A model generated the notes under the pieces. The model saw nothing but the letters and a program-made list of their open reading frames with translations. It made no database searches and was not told where the DNA came from. A DNA stretch of 64,000 nucleotides from NCBI RefSeq assembly GCF_910592395.1, contig NC_088325.1, positions 4,743,501-4,807,500 on the forward strand, read 5' to 3'. The position numbers and the translations under genes are program-made. Shown piece by piece: positions 34,997-46,359 of the stretch. The stretch is from Lineus longissimus. Its lineage: Eukaryota; Nemertea; Pilidiophora; Heteronemertea; Lineidae. How positions within the stretch are numbered: the first letter of the stretch is position 1; every line of letters begins with the position of its first letter.

Positions 34997-35075
34997 TTTT
35001 TCCTCTTGTTGGTGGTTTAGTAGGAGGAGCAGTCATTGTAGCTATCTCAGGCGTCATTTTGGCAGTTGTTCTATG
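34997..35075 (+). CDS. IgSF receptor gene 2, exon: transmembrane segment
   Basis: Acceptor GTTTTTTAACAG at 34996, phase 1 entry; donor GTAAGA at 35076, phase 2 exit. It encodes a Gly-rich hydrophobic helix (PLVGGLVGGAVIVAISGVIL), followed by AVVLW. The GxxxG-like pattern could favour helix packing. The exit phase fits the tail exon at 37527 exactly, with a Trp codon split by the intron. Confidence 0.75.
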
Positions 35076-35499
35076 GTAAGATACTTAGTACAGTCTGATA
35101 CATAGTTGTCAATATTTACATCAACAAGTTTCTTGACGCTCGCATACCTTACGATATATAATTAAAAACACCAGAAAATATCAACACATGAAGCTAGCCC
35201 ATAAAATATTAGATAACTTATATTTACGGTCAACTTGGGTGTGAGATATGTTGCTTTTTCCCTTACAAAATTGCTTCCAGCAGGACCATGACTTCTCCAA
35301 AGATGGCAATCGAAAATAATAAAATCGCTATCAACAGTACACTAGAATGTTATCTAACCGTAGGCCGACCAGAAATTTAAAAACTATGTCAAAAACCGCA
35401 TTGCACCACTAGCAAATCCTTATTTCATGCAGTCTACCAAAAAAACTAGAGTTACTACGAAATATATACTCACATTTATATTGAATGAACTTGCAACGC

Positions 35500-37320
35500 A
35501 TATATATATATTTTATTAACGTGTCACTTTTTACAAAAAGCCAGCCTGCAAAGGCTTACGAGACACAATAATTCATAATTTGCAAACGGGAGCGCAACAT
35601 GTCGACCGCGGCAAAGGGAGGGGTGGTCCGACCATACACGACTTATTCTACTTAAGATTTTAGGCGGTTTATTTACGCATTTGGTAGATGAGTCGTATAT
35701 AGCTAGCTACACGTCCTGCCACTGTCGGACTCGACAGAAGCGCATTCAGTCCACCGCTCCGGTCCATGGAACCAACATTTTCACCAATATCCAACAGCAA
35801 GTCCACCCGCTCTCGGCTATATTTTGTACACTCCAAAAGAAAATGGAACTCATCTTCCACTTTTTCATCACCACAGTTCTTACAGGTTCTATTTTCAAGC
35901 GGCACACCCCGATATCGTCCTAATTCTATACCTAGAGGGAATGTACCGTTACGCATTCTTGCTATTGTAGACCTACTTGCCCTACTTAGTGGCAATAAAA
36001 CATATCTCTCCGTACCGAATTCCTGTTTTAACAACTTAAACGTTCGTAGTTTTGGCATGTTCACCACCTCATTTTTCCATTTAACCACATAGTTTGCCAT
36101 GAGAGCGTCCCTTTTTCTGCTGCTGAGAATGTCCTGTGTAGCATGGGAGCATCATAAATGTTAGTCATATTACAATCGTTCAAAATAGTTTTTATACTTT
36201 TGCACCAGTTATCTTTCCCTTGTCTAGATAACTCATAATCCCATAGAAATATGTGTTTGGCAATTCTATGAACAGGCAAAGTACACAGCTTAAACCACAA
36301 GTTACACATCTTGACATGATGCCTGATAGACAGCGGTATGGAACCCATGTCGCCCACTATTGCCGGTATAGCTGAAAATTTACCAACTCCTAGAAAGGAT
36401 CTTAAACACCGCAAATGAACTTTCTCACATGGTCTATAAGTTTTAAAACCCCAAACACTGCAACAGTAGTCCATCACTGGCACCACCTGAGCGTCATATA
36501 AGCGTATATACGAATTATACATGAGTCCTCTTGCCGTCGAGAAATGCTTCGCTAAAATACCTGCTAGAGCCTTTGAGGCCCCTTTCGCTAACACGTCTGC
36601 AGTGTGGGTATAATCTAAATATTCATTCAGTTCTACACCCAGATAACGATAGGCATTAGTTCGCTCAATATCATGTTCTCCAAAATGAAATACATAATTA
36701 GTTGGCGCTTCACATTTCCTACGAAAGTACATAACTTTTGTCTTTTCAACGTTCACTGCCATACGCCACTTTATACACCAATCCCGCACCATGTCTATCA
36801 TGTTTTGGAGCGATTCCTCATTGTCACTAATCAGGGCGATATCATCAGCATACAACAGAATAGCTATATTTCTACCGTTTATAGCTACGCCATTTCCTTC
36901 ACTGTTTATCTGTTCCGCTAGATCATTGAGATATAAAGCAAAAAGAGTTGGCGATAGGCTGTCCCCCTGTCTAACTCCGCACGTTGTCCTAAAACTATCA
37001 GTCAGACACCCATTGATGCGCACGCGTGCATCTGTATCCTTGTACATTGACACAACTGATTTAAGGAATCTGCCGGAGATGCCTTTACCATACAGCTTTG
37101 TTATCAACAGTTTTCTATCTATCATATCAAACGCCTTGGAGAAATCCACATAACAAACAAAAGTAGGCTTTTTCTGTTGTTTTCGATTTCTCACTATTGT
37201 TGTCAGACTAAAGATATGATCCTCGCAACTCCTGCCTTTCCTGAACCCATTTTGCTCATCGACCAACAAATCATTGTCGTAATGCCGTGCCCCCCAAATT
37301 GCTCCAGCCACGGCACCATA
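35500..37320 (-). mobile_element. 5'-truncated LINE in antisense in the gene 2 intron
   Basis: Minus-strand LINE: truncated at about 37320 inside the RT domain, with 3' untranslated sequence to about 35500 and an AT-rich (TA)n end. It sits between the TM and tail exons of gene 2, opposite to the gene's direction. It resembles the LINE at 15.2-16.2 kb in its C-terminal region. Confidence 0.85.
35669..37311 (-). pseudogene. LINE reverse transcriptase and C-terminal zinc knuckle
   Basis: Two overlapping frames on the minus strand. The first (37311-36061) holds RT motifs EQNGFRKGRSCEDHIFSL, VDFSKAFDMIDRKLL, GVRQGDSLSPTLFALYLNDL and the catalytic LLYADDIALIS (YADD at about 36844-36861). The second (36100-35669) holds CKNCGDEKVEDEFHFLLEC, a CCHC-like knuckle. 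One frameshift near 36090 separates them. The endonuclease domain is missing through 5' truncation. Clade: CR1/Jockey/I-like. Confidence 0.9.
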
Positions 37321-37526
37321 AACGCATAACCATGGTAAATCATGTGTCGAGTGAAATGTTCGAATGGGGTTACGTCATAAGGACGGTATGTTAATTCCAT
37401 TCCAAATGCTTAACAGAGCTAAATCACGTCATGTAGTCCAGATGTATCAGGTTAATCGAACTTCCATGTACATTGGTTGTGTTAAGCATATTCGCCAGGT
37501 CTCATTAAGCTTTTTTACTTCCGTAG

Positions 37527-38208
37527 GAAACGTTCACTGGCACGATGGGGGAGGAAGCAGAGTCATCGACCTGCAAATGGCATCGCAGATAAAGATGATA
37601 CTGGAATCAGAGAGAACCAGCTATCTACAAATGACACCGCAGATTACGACGATACAAGGATTGAACTTAGAACAGACGGAAATAGCTCTGTACAGACAGA
37701 CAAGAATATTGGGACTGAATACGAAAATCATCCATTTCACCCTAAACGTCCACCCGACCAGAATGCTGCACTGCCTATGGTTATGGAGCCCGACGACCTA
37801 GAAGATGATGTAGACGTCGACGCATATGACTACGTAGATAGTTCTACGGCAAGGCAGCGAAGAGCTTCGGGCGAAAACCCAGCTCCCGAACCTCATGATC
37901 ATCAAATGGAGTACGCAACCCCGTATGTGCAGTTCGGGCAGGATGTCTCAAGCAAGAACAAAATGGGTCAGGAGAGACAGGAGCCTGAAGACACGGACAG
38001 AATCCCTAAACACGGACAACCTGGCCAGAGCACAGCCGGGAGCAGATCAAGCCAATCCGATGGCGACAATAAGCGGCCTAAAAGTTTCTCGAATGACGAT
38101 ATTGTTCACAGCCAAGAGTCAACATACGCCAATTTAGGTCGAGTAGAGCCTGTTCACCATGAAGAGTATCTGGACCTCAGACATGTCAGACAGTCATGTT
38201 TGGAATAA
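37527..38208 (+). CDS. IgSF receptor gene 2, last exon: tyrosine-rich tail with ITAM-like motif
   Basis: Acceptor TTTTTTACTTCCGTAG at 37526, phase 2 entry matching the TM exon; stop TAA at 38206. About 226 cytoplasmic residues: a basic juxtamembrane start (KRSLARWGRKQSHR), an acidic middle (EPDDLEDDVDVDAYDYVDS), and eight tyrosines. The end carries YANL and YLDL separated by ten residues (38125-38178), fitting the ITAM pattern YxxL-x(6-12)-YxxL with Glu three residues before the first Tyr. YENH and YANL also fit the Grb2-type pYxN pattern. Known: ITAM tyrosines, once phosphorylated by Src-family kinases, recruit tandem-SH2 kinases such as Syk/ZAP-70. Function here is inferred. The frame is open throughout. 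Confidence 0.75.
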
Positions 38209-38280
38209 TAGGGTATCGGCATCTCAATTATAAGCGGCGCTGATTTTTGATAGGGTATGCAGCGAACGGTCACGCACCTT

Positions 38281-38286
38281 AATAAA
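38281..38286 (+). other. Poly(A) signal of IgSF gene 2
   Basis: AATAAA 73 bases after the stop codon of the tail exon, the expected place for a short 3' untranslated region. Confidence 0.6.
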
Positions 38287-38299
38287 AGTCTGTACTTGA

Positions 38300-39174
38300 T
38301 GTTGTACTTGAAAATACATGTAGTACCTTTGGAAAAACAGAATTTAACTTTTTGTATGATTTGGGGAGGAGGGGGGGGGGGGGCATTTATCATAAAAACC
38401 ATATTAGAATTTAAAATGGTCTATGGGGCTAATATTCGGCGATATTTCCATATCACTACGCGTGCATATAAGTTCCTGTCTGTGGCTTTGAACCTAACAT
38501 CCAAAAATGAAGTACAGCTGTGAAAATAAATGAAAAAAGCGCCGCCTATGTTCAGATCACCCAAGCCTAAGAAATTGATAACCTTATTGTCGGTACTAAT
38601 TGTCTCACCATAACCGCGAGGGTGAGCTAAATATTTATCTCCATCCGAGCAGCTCCCCACCAATTTCTATTCCAAAAACATCTCAAATGAAATAACCTAT
38701 TAGTGGTTTAAGCTTTTTGATTGCTTCCATATTTGTGACCTGCCATGACGAAACAAGTCAACTAGTGCCAAGTGCTACCATGCCCCAGTGACATTCAGCG
38801 CCACCTATAGCGGCGGGCGCAGTTTTGCTGACACCCTATTGAGACCGATCTAAAAACTCTTAAAGGGACCCTTGCATGTATGTCGTGGTTTTGTCCATGC
38901 TTATGGTTGTTGTAATTAACAACAACGATGAACAGGTAGGAGGCACCCGTGTATAGCATGATGCATTGTATTGTTATTAACGTAATCTACATTGTAGGAG
39001 GCGGGTAGGCATGGTGACAGTCATACGTCACACCGGTATTTGTAAATAAAAGACCTCGTCACGTCCGCAGATTTCCTCTGAACATGTCTGCACATCGCAT
39101 TGTTGATGTTTAGACTGTTTTGAACGTCTTTACGATGGCAAAAACAAAATCTCCCTACAGGAACCATCAATATA
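38300..39174 (+). other. Intergenic region after gene 2
   Basis: No gene recognised. It contains a poly-G run near 38370-38381. Confidence 0.4.
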
Positions 39175-42121
39175 CTGTCTTCTCCCACTTAACCGAGCGC
39201 GGCTGAATCGTAAAATGACTAAGTCCAAATGAATAGGCCGATTTTACTGGTGGCAGGCGAACATTAGAAAGAACAGCCACAGCTGATAATTGACTCCCTT
39301 TTCGTGGGCAATGCCAATGTCTTCCACGTAAGTGGATAAAAGACATGAACATTGACATGGGGTAGTCCTGTACTGAATGAATGAATACAATACAACTAAC
39401 GTCCTCGTTGTATGCCTATAGTGTTGGTTGACCAGAAATTTCTAAGCTAGTGTCTATGATAAAGCCAGCTTCATCAGTCTGCAGAATGTCCCAATAAAGA
39501 AGTCTTGCTGTCAACGAATGAATTAAAGAACAGATTTACTTATTGATTTACCAATCAATTTTATTATCCAAACGGGATTTACACGTCATAATCAATAACA
39601 TCATCATCCTCTTATCCTTCCGAAAACTCAATCCCCTCAACAAACTGCTCAAGCTCATCATTTTCCATCTCTACCCCCTCCCCAACTTCGTCATCGTCCT
39701 CAGGAACTAGGCCACTGGCTCTCAAACCCTTCATAATCGTCTGTTGTGTGACCCTTTCCCAGCCGAGGCTGATCCTCCTGACCACATCCCGCCTGGTGAT
39801 CCGCTCACAATAACCTTGATCATCGGTGTGGCCGATTTTCCACACTTTCCAAATGGTCCTCAGGTGACACTTGAAGCTCCTGTTTACGGTTAAGTCCAAG
39901 GGCTGCAACAGCGAAGTACATCGTCCTGGGATAAAAGTGTCTGTCCCATTCTCTGCGGTGATTGCATCACGAAATTGCTGATTTCGATGCGCCGGATACC
40001 TGTCTAAAAGTAACAGTAACAGGAACGTGGCCCCTGCTACAAATGGCACAATCAGGGCCTGCAACCACTCGATTAGCGATTAGTGTCGTGCTCAACCCTG
40101 TGGACTACCAGTTACCTGGAAAAGCAAACAACAAGTATGAACATTTACATTACTTTTCTGAACAGTCAGACACGCACAATGTTCTGGTTGCATCCATGAC
40201 AAACCTACAACAATCTTAGTCAAAGAAGTTCTGATTTTCCTAAAAAATACTACCATTAACTAGAATGTCTGAACGTCAATGACAGCACTGATGACGTCAG
40301 GTACATGTCCTGTACTACAACCACGGACTTGTATTCTATGCCAATACTCACTCGCACTTTGTCTGGAGCATCCGCCTGAAGCTGCCGAATGACGTCACCA
40401 TCTGGTGTCAAGCCTCTGAAGTTGAGCTCGGCTCGTCCTTTTCGTCCGTCTGTCGTATTACTACTAGAGTCACCGTGCATCCAAGTTTCGGGTTGCCTTG
40501 GGATGATCTAATGTCAACATTCTGGAATCCAGTCGCTTCCATTGTTGATCTTGGCACCATATCAAACAACACGAACGTCTCATTCATGTTCATAATGACA
40601 TCAAAATCAACGTCTCTGATGAGGTCGGCAAAATCTCCCCGGTAGTCGGCAACTAAAGCCTGGGCGTTGTCAGGTAACCCCCTTGAATCGTTGGTCTTCC
40701 TTCGATAGCTGATTGGTTTCCTGAAATGGAATTTGCATATTGTTAAAATTCACCGAATACAATCCATACGTTAAGGCCGATCCATGCAACAGCGGAATAA
40801 AGCTCACCTTTCCATAAAGTTGCTAAGCCAATGTGCAGATGCATGGAAAAGGTATAGCAGGGGTCTCTGTTCTTGTTATTTGGCCTTCGTTTCGTTCGGA
40901 AGCTCTGCCCACCATTGCCGAAATTCTCTTCCAGCTTGCCCTTTAATATCCTCAACGGAAACAGGGAAACCAAGTCTTCGACGCTCAAGGAACCAGGCGT
41001 TCAAATTGTTTTCCATTTCGGGCCAGTATGCTGAAATAAAAAAGCTAACACGTTTTATATAACATCTTTGGAAATATTGATTGGTGATGACCACTGGTAT
41101 GAACGAAATGTTAGTCCTAAGAATAAAGGTCCCTGGAACAATAATACTGATTGTTAAAGGCATGGTCAGGGTCAGTCGCTTTGATGTATCATGCGACTTA
41201 TTCTTCCGTCCATGACACAGAAGCGGACTTATTCCAGTCAGTATAGGCCAACAAAGAATGAAATTCATTTAGCGAGGAATAGAATGCTTGAAGAAAAACT
41301 ACCTTGTGGATCAGTTCCGTGTTGCCGTTGTCTCCTCCGTCTTCTATGGTCTTGAGTTGATTTATCTCTGAGGGCAAACAAGTCATCCTGTGTGCTTATC
41401 GAACGTCTAAATGTCTGCGGTGCTATGCGGTGGTGTCTAGCACAGGATGTCGCAGTTTCAGCATGACGTAATCCTATAGCATGCTCCAATTGGTATGTCT
41501 CGATAAGGTCAATCTTCTGATTGAGACTGTAGCTTTTCTGGTGCCTACGTGCACCCGGTACAGCTTGGTTAGCATCATCTACATCATCATCATCAGTAGT
41601 GGTATCAGGGTCAGGGCTGTCAACATCATCTCCATACTCCATTCCATACGTTAAGATCATCATGGTGCCTGCTAGGCCTACCCACAAACTCCATCGGATT
41701 GCGTGCATCTTACCAGAAGAACGTGGTCAAAGCAAGATGGCAGAAAACAATTGTGACATTTGACACGAAAGTTCCCTTTATTGGATTTTCCCCTCAAGAA
41801 AACGATTCCATAATCGATTAGATAAAATAAATTCATTTAAAAGACTCTGGATCGGTCAACCATTTACATGGACTTGTAATAGACTTACGTAACTTCAATA
41901 ATCATCACCCTGACTACAGGGATTACTGGGCCTGGCCGCGACCAGGCGTTATTGAATTGACAACATTTACAAGGTTGTCTTCCTATATCCATTGGTCACT
42001 ATAATTGGCTGTCATATTGAATGTTTGCAGCCCACCCGTAAAATACTACAGACTGCCATGTTTCTGGACTTAGTCATTTTCGAGCCATTTTCCTGGCGCT
42101 CGGTTAAGTGGGAGAAGACAG
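39175..42121 (-). mobile_element. Full-length pogo/Tigger-type DNA transposon
   Basis: Bounded by inverted repeats starting CTGTCTTCTCCCACTTAACC: the outer 26 bp are identical at both ends, and an inner match AAAATGACTAAGTCCA lies further in. TA flanks it on both sides (39173-39174 and 42122-42123), the target duplication of the Tc1/mariner/pogo superfamily. Length 2,947 bp. The transposase gene lies on the minus strand and is decayed. Confidence 0.92.
39612..41708 (-). pseudogene. pogo/Tigger-type transposase, intron-containing and decayed
   Basis: Minus strand, in order: N-terminal helix-turn-helix (RRHQKSYSLNQKIDLIETYQ, ~41540); CENP-B-type domain (YWPEMENNLNAWFLERRRLG, ~41020; then FHASAHWLSNFMER); DDE core with IMNMNETFVLFDMVP (~40600), LLLLLLDRYPAHR (~40010) and CTSLLQPLDLTVNRSFK (~39905). 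One intron (donor CAAG/GTAGTT near 41305, acceptor TTTATTTCAG near 41033) joins the first two parts in phase; another (donor AAAG/GTGAGC near 40807, acceptor CCATTTCAG near 40721) is likely. Damage: a TAA after NETKAK, a frameshift after TVTLVV, and Asn replacing the first catalytic Asp of the usual NMDET. It is inactive. Confidence 0.88.
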
Positions 42122-42599
42122 TAGTAGGTTCTAATCATAGCCATTAAACCACCCATGAAACTACCCACATTTTACAATAATATACTTGTTTTATTTTACT
42201 ATATCAAATGTAAATAAAATGATTAATTCTAAGCTTTAAAGGTAGCCGAGCCCATGCCTTTGCCGAAATTCGCTAAAATTGTTCAAAATATGTTAGCCGC
42301 ATTTTGTGGATTACAATATTTTGTAACTGTTTCAAGTGGAAGCAGCAGATTGGTTTCAGTCTTTACCGGTACACTCCTGCTGGCGCTCCCGTCCCGCTAT
42401 TTGTATCTCACACGTCTTATCTCATACATCTTCGTTGTAAATTGTGAATGTTTAATATAATACAATATGTATACAGGAGAATATTGCAGGAGAACTGCGA
42501 ACGTGGAAAGGGTATTTACCAGGGTAGGCATCCTCATCAAACCTTGCGTGAGGATCGGGTAACAATCTACTGTAGCCGGTGTAAAAGGAGTACCCGTCC

Positions 42600-42790
42600 G
42601 CCGTAGAATGGGTCCGCCAGACGCTATCTCCTAGGAAAAAATGTCCGTGGATGTGCAATCCTGGGAAAAAATGTCCGTGGGACTAGTTATCCATGGGAAA
42701 GTATGACCGGCCGCCAGGAAAAATTGTCTCTGAAGGACAGTTATTCCTAGGATTCAGAAGTCCCGAGCACTTAGGCAGAGAGTTCAAGTA
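42600..42790 (+). repeat. Degenerate GGGAAAAAATGTCC repeats (left group)
   Basis: Several imperfect copies of a ~30-40 bp motif, e.g. CCTAGGAAAAAATGTCCGTGG and CCTGGGAAAAAATGTCCGTGG (each quoted unit appears once), then weaker ones. The same motif recurs at 46.36-46.86 kb on the far side of the Ginger-like gene. Confidence 0.6.
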
Positions 42791-43056
42791 TCCAAGTAGC
42801 ATAAAAAGGCAGCGATACGTTGGTGTATATGAAGATATTTTCTTCGTTGCAAAATGATATTCGTCATCATTGCTGCCTTTACTTGGATACTTGTATGTTA
42901 TATTCAGCGTCTATTATTTGATAATAAACAATACACGTTTAATGAGGAGGTGATTTTATTGCATTCAGAATACATGTGTGATACACAGGATCAGGTACTT
43001 GTCTGAACAGGTTCAGGATCTATAGAGCGAGTCAATTAATACAATATCATTTTAAT

Positions 43057-46000
43057 TTAGTTCTGGACGTAAATCTTCAGGGAACTACCGTGTGCAGCCC
43101 CCCTAATGGGCAGTCCTTCAAGGGTCTGAAGCAAGTACCCGTTCTTTGCGTGAGAACGTATGCGGTACGGACCGAGCCAAGGTTCCTCCTTCTTGCCTCC
43201 GGTCACTTCTCTCCTTTTTTTCTCTCAGCATCAGGGTACCAATGGGAAGGTCCTGGAAAGTTAAAATGAATTTGTATGCTGTACAACATTTATCTCTTTG
43301 ACAGATCTTTTTTTTATTTTTTAAATGATCATAAATACTTACATCTTGTTGTTTACGCCTTGCGTCGTAGTGTTTCTTTTGCTTCTGTTGTGCCTTTGCT
43401 ATGTTAACCATGACCTTCCCCGGAATGACTTTCTTCACATTCTGTGCTCTCTTGACAGATTCCTCTGCAGACGTCGTGCTCGGTGGCGCTGTCATCAGAA
43501 TTTATCGCCATTTCGCCTACAATCATTTCGCCTACAGCCATTTCGCCTACCAAAAAATACCATTTCGCCTGCAACCATTTCGCCAGCAGCCATTTCGCCT
43601 ACATCCATTTCGCCTACAGCCATTTCGCCTACTTGCCATTTCGCCTACCTACCATTTCGCCTACCTACCATTTCGCCTACCTACCATTTCGCCTACCCGC
43701 CATTTCGCATACTCGCCATTTCGCCTACATACAGAAATGCCATTTCACATAGTTCTGAATATATTTGTTTTAAATCCTCCATATTGATACGAGTATCAGT
43801 AAATAATATATGTTATCAGGCCTTATACCTACTGTTGCAGAGAATTTGCAAATCCACCACATCTGTCAAAAATATATGTTTGGCCCTATGAAGGCCTACT
43901 GTTGCAGAGGATTGTATCCCATTTCCCTTTTAGAGTCCTAATCATCATACACTAATTTGTTGTTGTTGAAGCTCTAAATTGGTTACTGGATTAATTACTG
44001 GATAAATTGTATCACTATAAAGTGTGTCACACAACATAAGCAAAATAATTAAGCCTATAAAAGGATTCACAGACAATAGGAAACTGAAGAAAATGGCTTC
44101 GGTGGTAGAAATACTTGTAAGGCGGAGATTTAAAGAGAGCTTCATTGGTCACATGCACCTGGCAGATATGAGTACAGTCACTATGCCACAGGTGTGGCTA
44201 ATGACTACAAACGTATGGATTATCAAAAAATAGGTTGACAAATAGTGCATAATGTTCCATAATTCATAGGTCTGTAGTCAATAGCGCCACCTGATGTATA
44301 GTGACCGTACTCCTATCTGCCAGGTAAATATTTGCCTCAAACCACCTCTATTCAATACAAATATCCAGAAAGTCCTACTTTCCTTCCAATTCATAAAAAA
44401 ACAAATATAGCAGTAAAAGTAGGCGAAATGGCTAGTAGGCGAAAAGGCAAGTAGGCGAAATGGCTAGTAGGCGAATTGACAAATAGGCGAAATGGCTAGT
44501 AGGCGAAATGGGTAATAGGCGAAATGGTAACCGGCGAAATGGTTATAGGCGAAATGGTTATAGGTGAAATGGCTGTAGGCGAAGTGGTTTTAGGCAAAAT
44601 GATTGTAGGCGAAATGGCTGTAGACGAAATGATTGTAGGCGAAATGGCGATACACCATCCTCAGTGACCTCCTCGGGGAGGATTGGTTATCTGCAAGGAA
44701 AGCGAATTGTTGATGGATATTAGATGTTCGAGTTTTCTCGCGAAAGGTGTCACCTCACTTGTACTTATGGCAAGTTTTATAATTAATTGCCTTTACCTCG
44801 TCTTTTGACTGTACGTACCTTCCGTACATCAGGAAAAGGGGAGTGTGCAATGTCGATGCATGTTTTGAGGTGCTGTATGCGAAAACGCACTCCTCTAACT
44901 GCTCATCCCAGTACAGTCGGTCAGACGTCAACTTCAGAAACATGCCCTCGAGCGTCTGGTTGAACCTTTCTGGAATAGAAAAGTATAGCACATGTAACGT
45001 ACTACAAACACCATACAATATTTTCACCAAAACTGTGCGGCTGCCCCAGGACATACCACCATGTCTTACCATGTTACTGAGAGGTTCAAAGACTCGATGG
45101 CGATAGCCACATGACTCATACATTGTTCACCTGACCTATACAACATATTTTGGGTCGAAATGGCAAGCTTCCTAGTGTAATCCCTCGTTGATGTCATGCA
45201 CTTCATTAACTCACCAGTTAAACCGTTGGACTGGGGATGGTAAGCGCTTGTGCGATTGTGTTTCATCATCAGTATGTTGGTGATCTCTCCCACTACACTG
45301 TTATTACATTCTCGGCCATGGTCTGAGATTAATGTCTTGGGAAATCCAAAGCTGAAATTTGAACCAAGGCGTTATGAAAATCATACAGTAGTATGCTGGT
45401 GGAATATATTTGCTGGTTGTAACAGCAACGCAACTTTAGCGCCAGAATCATTAAATTGACTGAATAAGTAGAAGCATAAATTCGGCGATCAAAATAATAA
45501 GGTTTTCAGAAAAAGAACCTAAAACTTACCAGAGAAATAGGTTGTACAGTACATTAGCCACTCCGATAGCCTCCTTTAAGTAGGAAGGGGTTTCGCTTGT
45601 GCTAGTTTTGTAAAGTAACAAGTCACAGTACACACATACTTATTCCCCCGTGGCGTTTCATCCATCGGACCTATCAGGTCGATTCCAATCTGAAATTGAG
45701 ATCATTTATGATTTTTAGGTTATTGTTGTCTACCCGTTAAACCTATTTTTTGCGATACCACTGACTGAAAGGCGTAAACGTGTTAACTACATGTAGGTTT
45801 ACAAATCAGCACCCTAATAATACTTACAATTTGCCAGCCTTCTGGCGTGGTAATGGGGATAGGATGTAATGCGGGTGCAACCATTTTCTCCTTCCTATTG
45901 ACCCTTTGACAGCGATCACACTGTTTTATTAAAGATACCACATCCTCTGTAAGTGATTGCCACCACCATCTGTCAGATATTTTGGCTAGAGTCTTATCTC

Positions 46001-46293
46001 TGCCAAAGTGGCCACCTGTCGAAAAAACAATTAAGAAATTATTACGAATAGAAAGTGTCAAATGAATTGTGTACACCTAGTACAATGTAGAACAATAATT
46101 AGGCTTCGCATCAGTACTCACCAAGACGAGAAACATGTGTTGCATGCACAATTTCCTTTCTTTCCTCTGGCTGATCTACTACCTTGTGCCATTTTTGCTG
46201 ATCAACTTCAGGTGCAGGCATTTCTTCAGCATCTAATGGGACGTCACCTTTCTTGATTGATTTTTTTCTGTACCACAATATGCCGTTGTCAAT
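43057..46293 (-). pseudogene. Ginger/KRBA2-like integrase gene, seven exons, disrupted
   Basis: Minus-strand exons with GT-AG borders: 46122-46293, 45828-46015, 45530-45689, 45215-45351, 44797-44969, ~43343-44690 (split by an insertion) and 43057-~43250. Products in order: H2C2 domain split over exons 1-2 (IVHATHVSRLG; GHFGRDKT...CDRCQR); core with Asp in IGIDLIGP, Asp in LISDHGRE, SAYHPQSNGL, and the catalytic Glu codon itself split by intron 4 (G in 45215, AA in 44969) before RFNQTL; basic NIAKAQQKQKKHYDARRK; and a C-terminal GPY-type motif (PWLGPYRI) ending at 43057. Damage: frameshifts in exon 3 and in the last exon's A-run, a stop at the exon 6 start, and the foldback insertion. Family: integrases of Ginger DNA transposons and derived host genes. 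Confidence 0.8.
43498..44655 (+). mobile_element. Foldback-like element with ends made of ~15-bp tandem repeats
   Basis: The left end (about 43498-43735) is an array of CATTTCGCCTACAGC / CATTTCGCCTACCTAC units. The right end (about 44420-44655) is the same array inverted (GTAGGCGAAATGGCT). The outermost stretches match best: TATCGCCATTTCGCCTACAA on both ends. Between them lies ~700 bp of unrelated sequence without a recognisable gene. It interrupts exon 6 of the integrase gene. Tandem-repeat inverted ends are the hallmark of foldback elements. Confidence 0.8.
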
Positions 46294-46359
46294 CTGAAGA
46301 CAAAAAACACCAAGGTGAGGTAGTCTTTCAAAGACGCGCCTGAACAGGCAGGATACGGA

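Noticed and set aside
43325-43891. Open frames rich in ISPT/FAY repeats
   Set aside because: They translate the CATTTCGCCTAC tandem array of the foldback element in different frames, not a repeat protein.
43498-44655. CRISPR-like array (regular ~15-bp units)
   Set aside because: Units are contiguous without unique spacers of constant size, in inverted pairs, in a eukaryotic genome.
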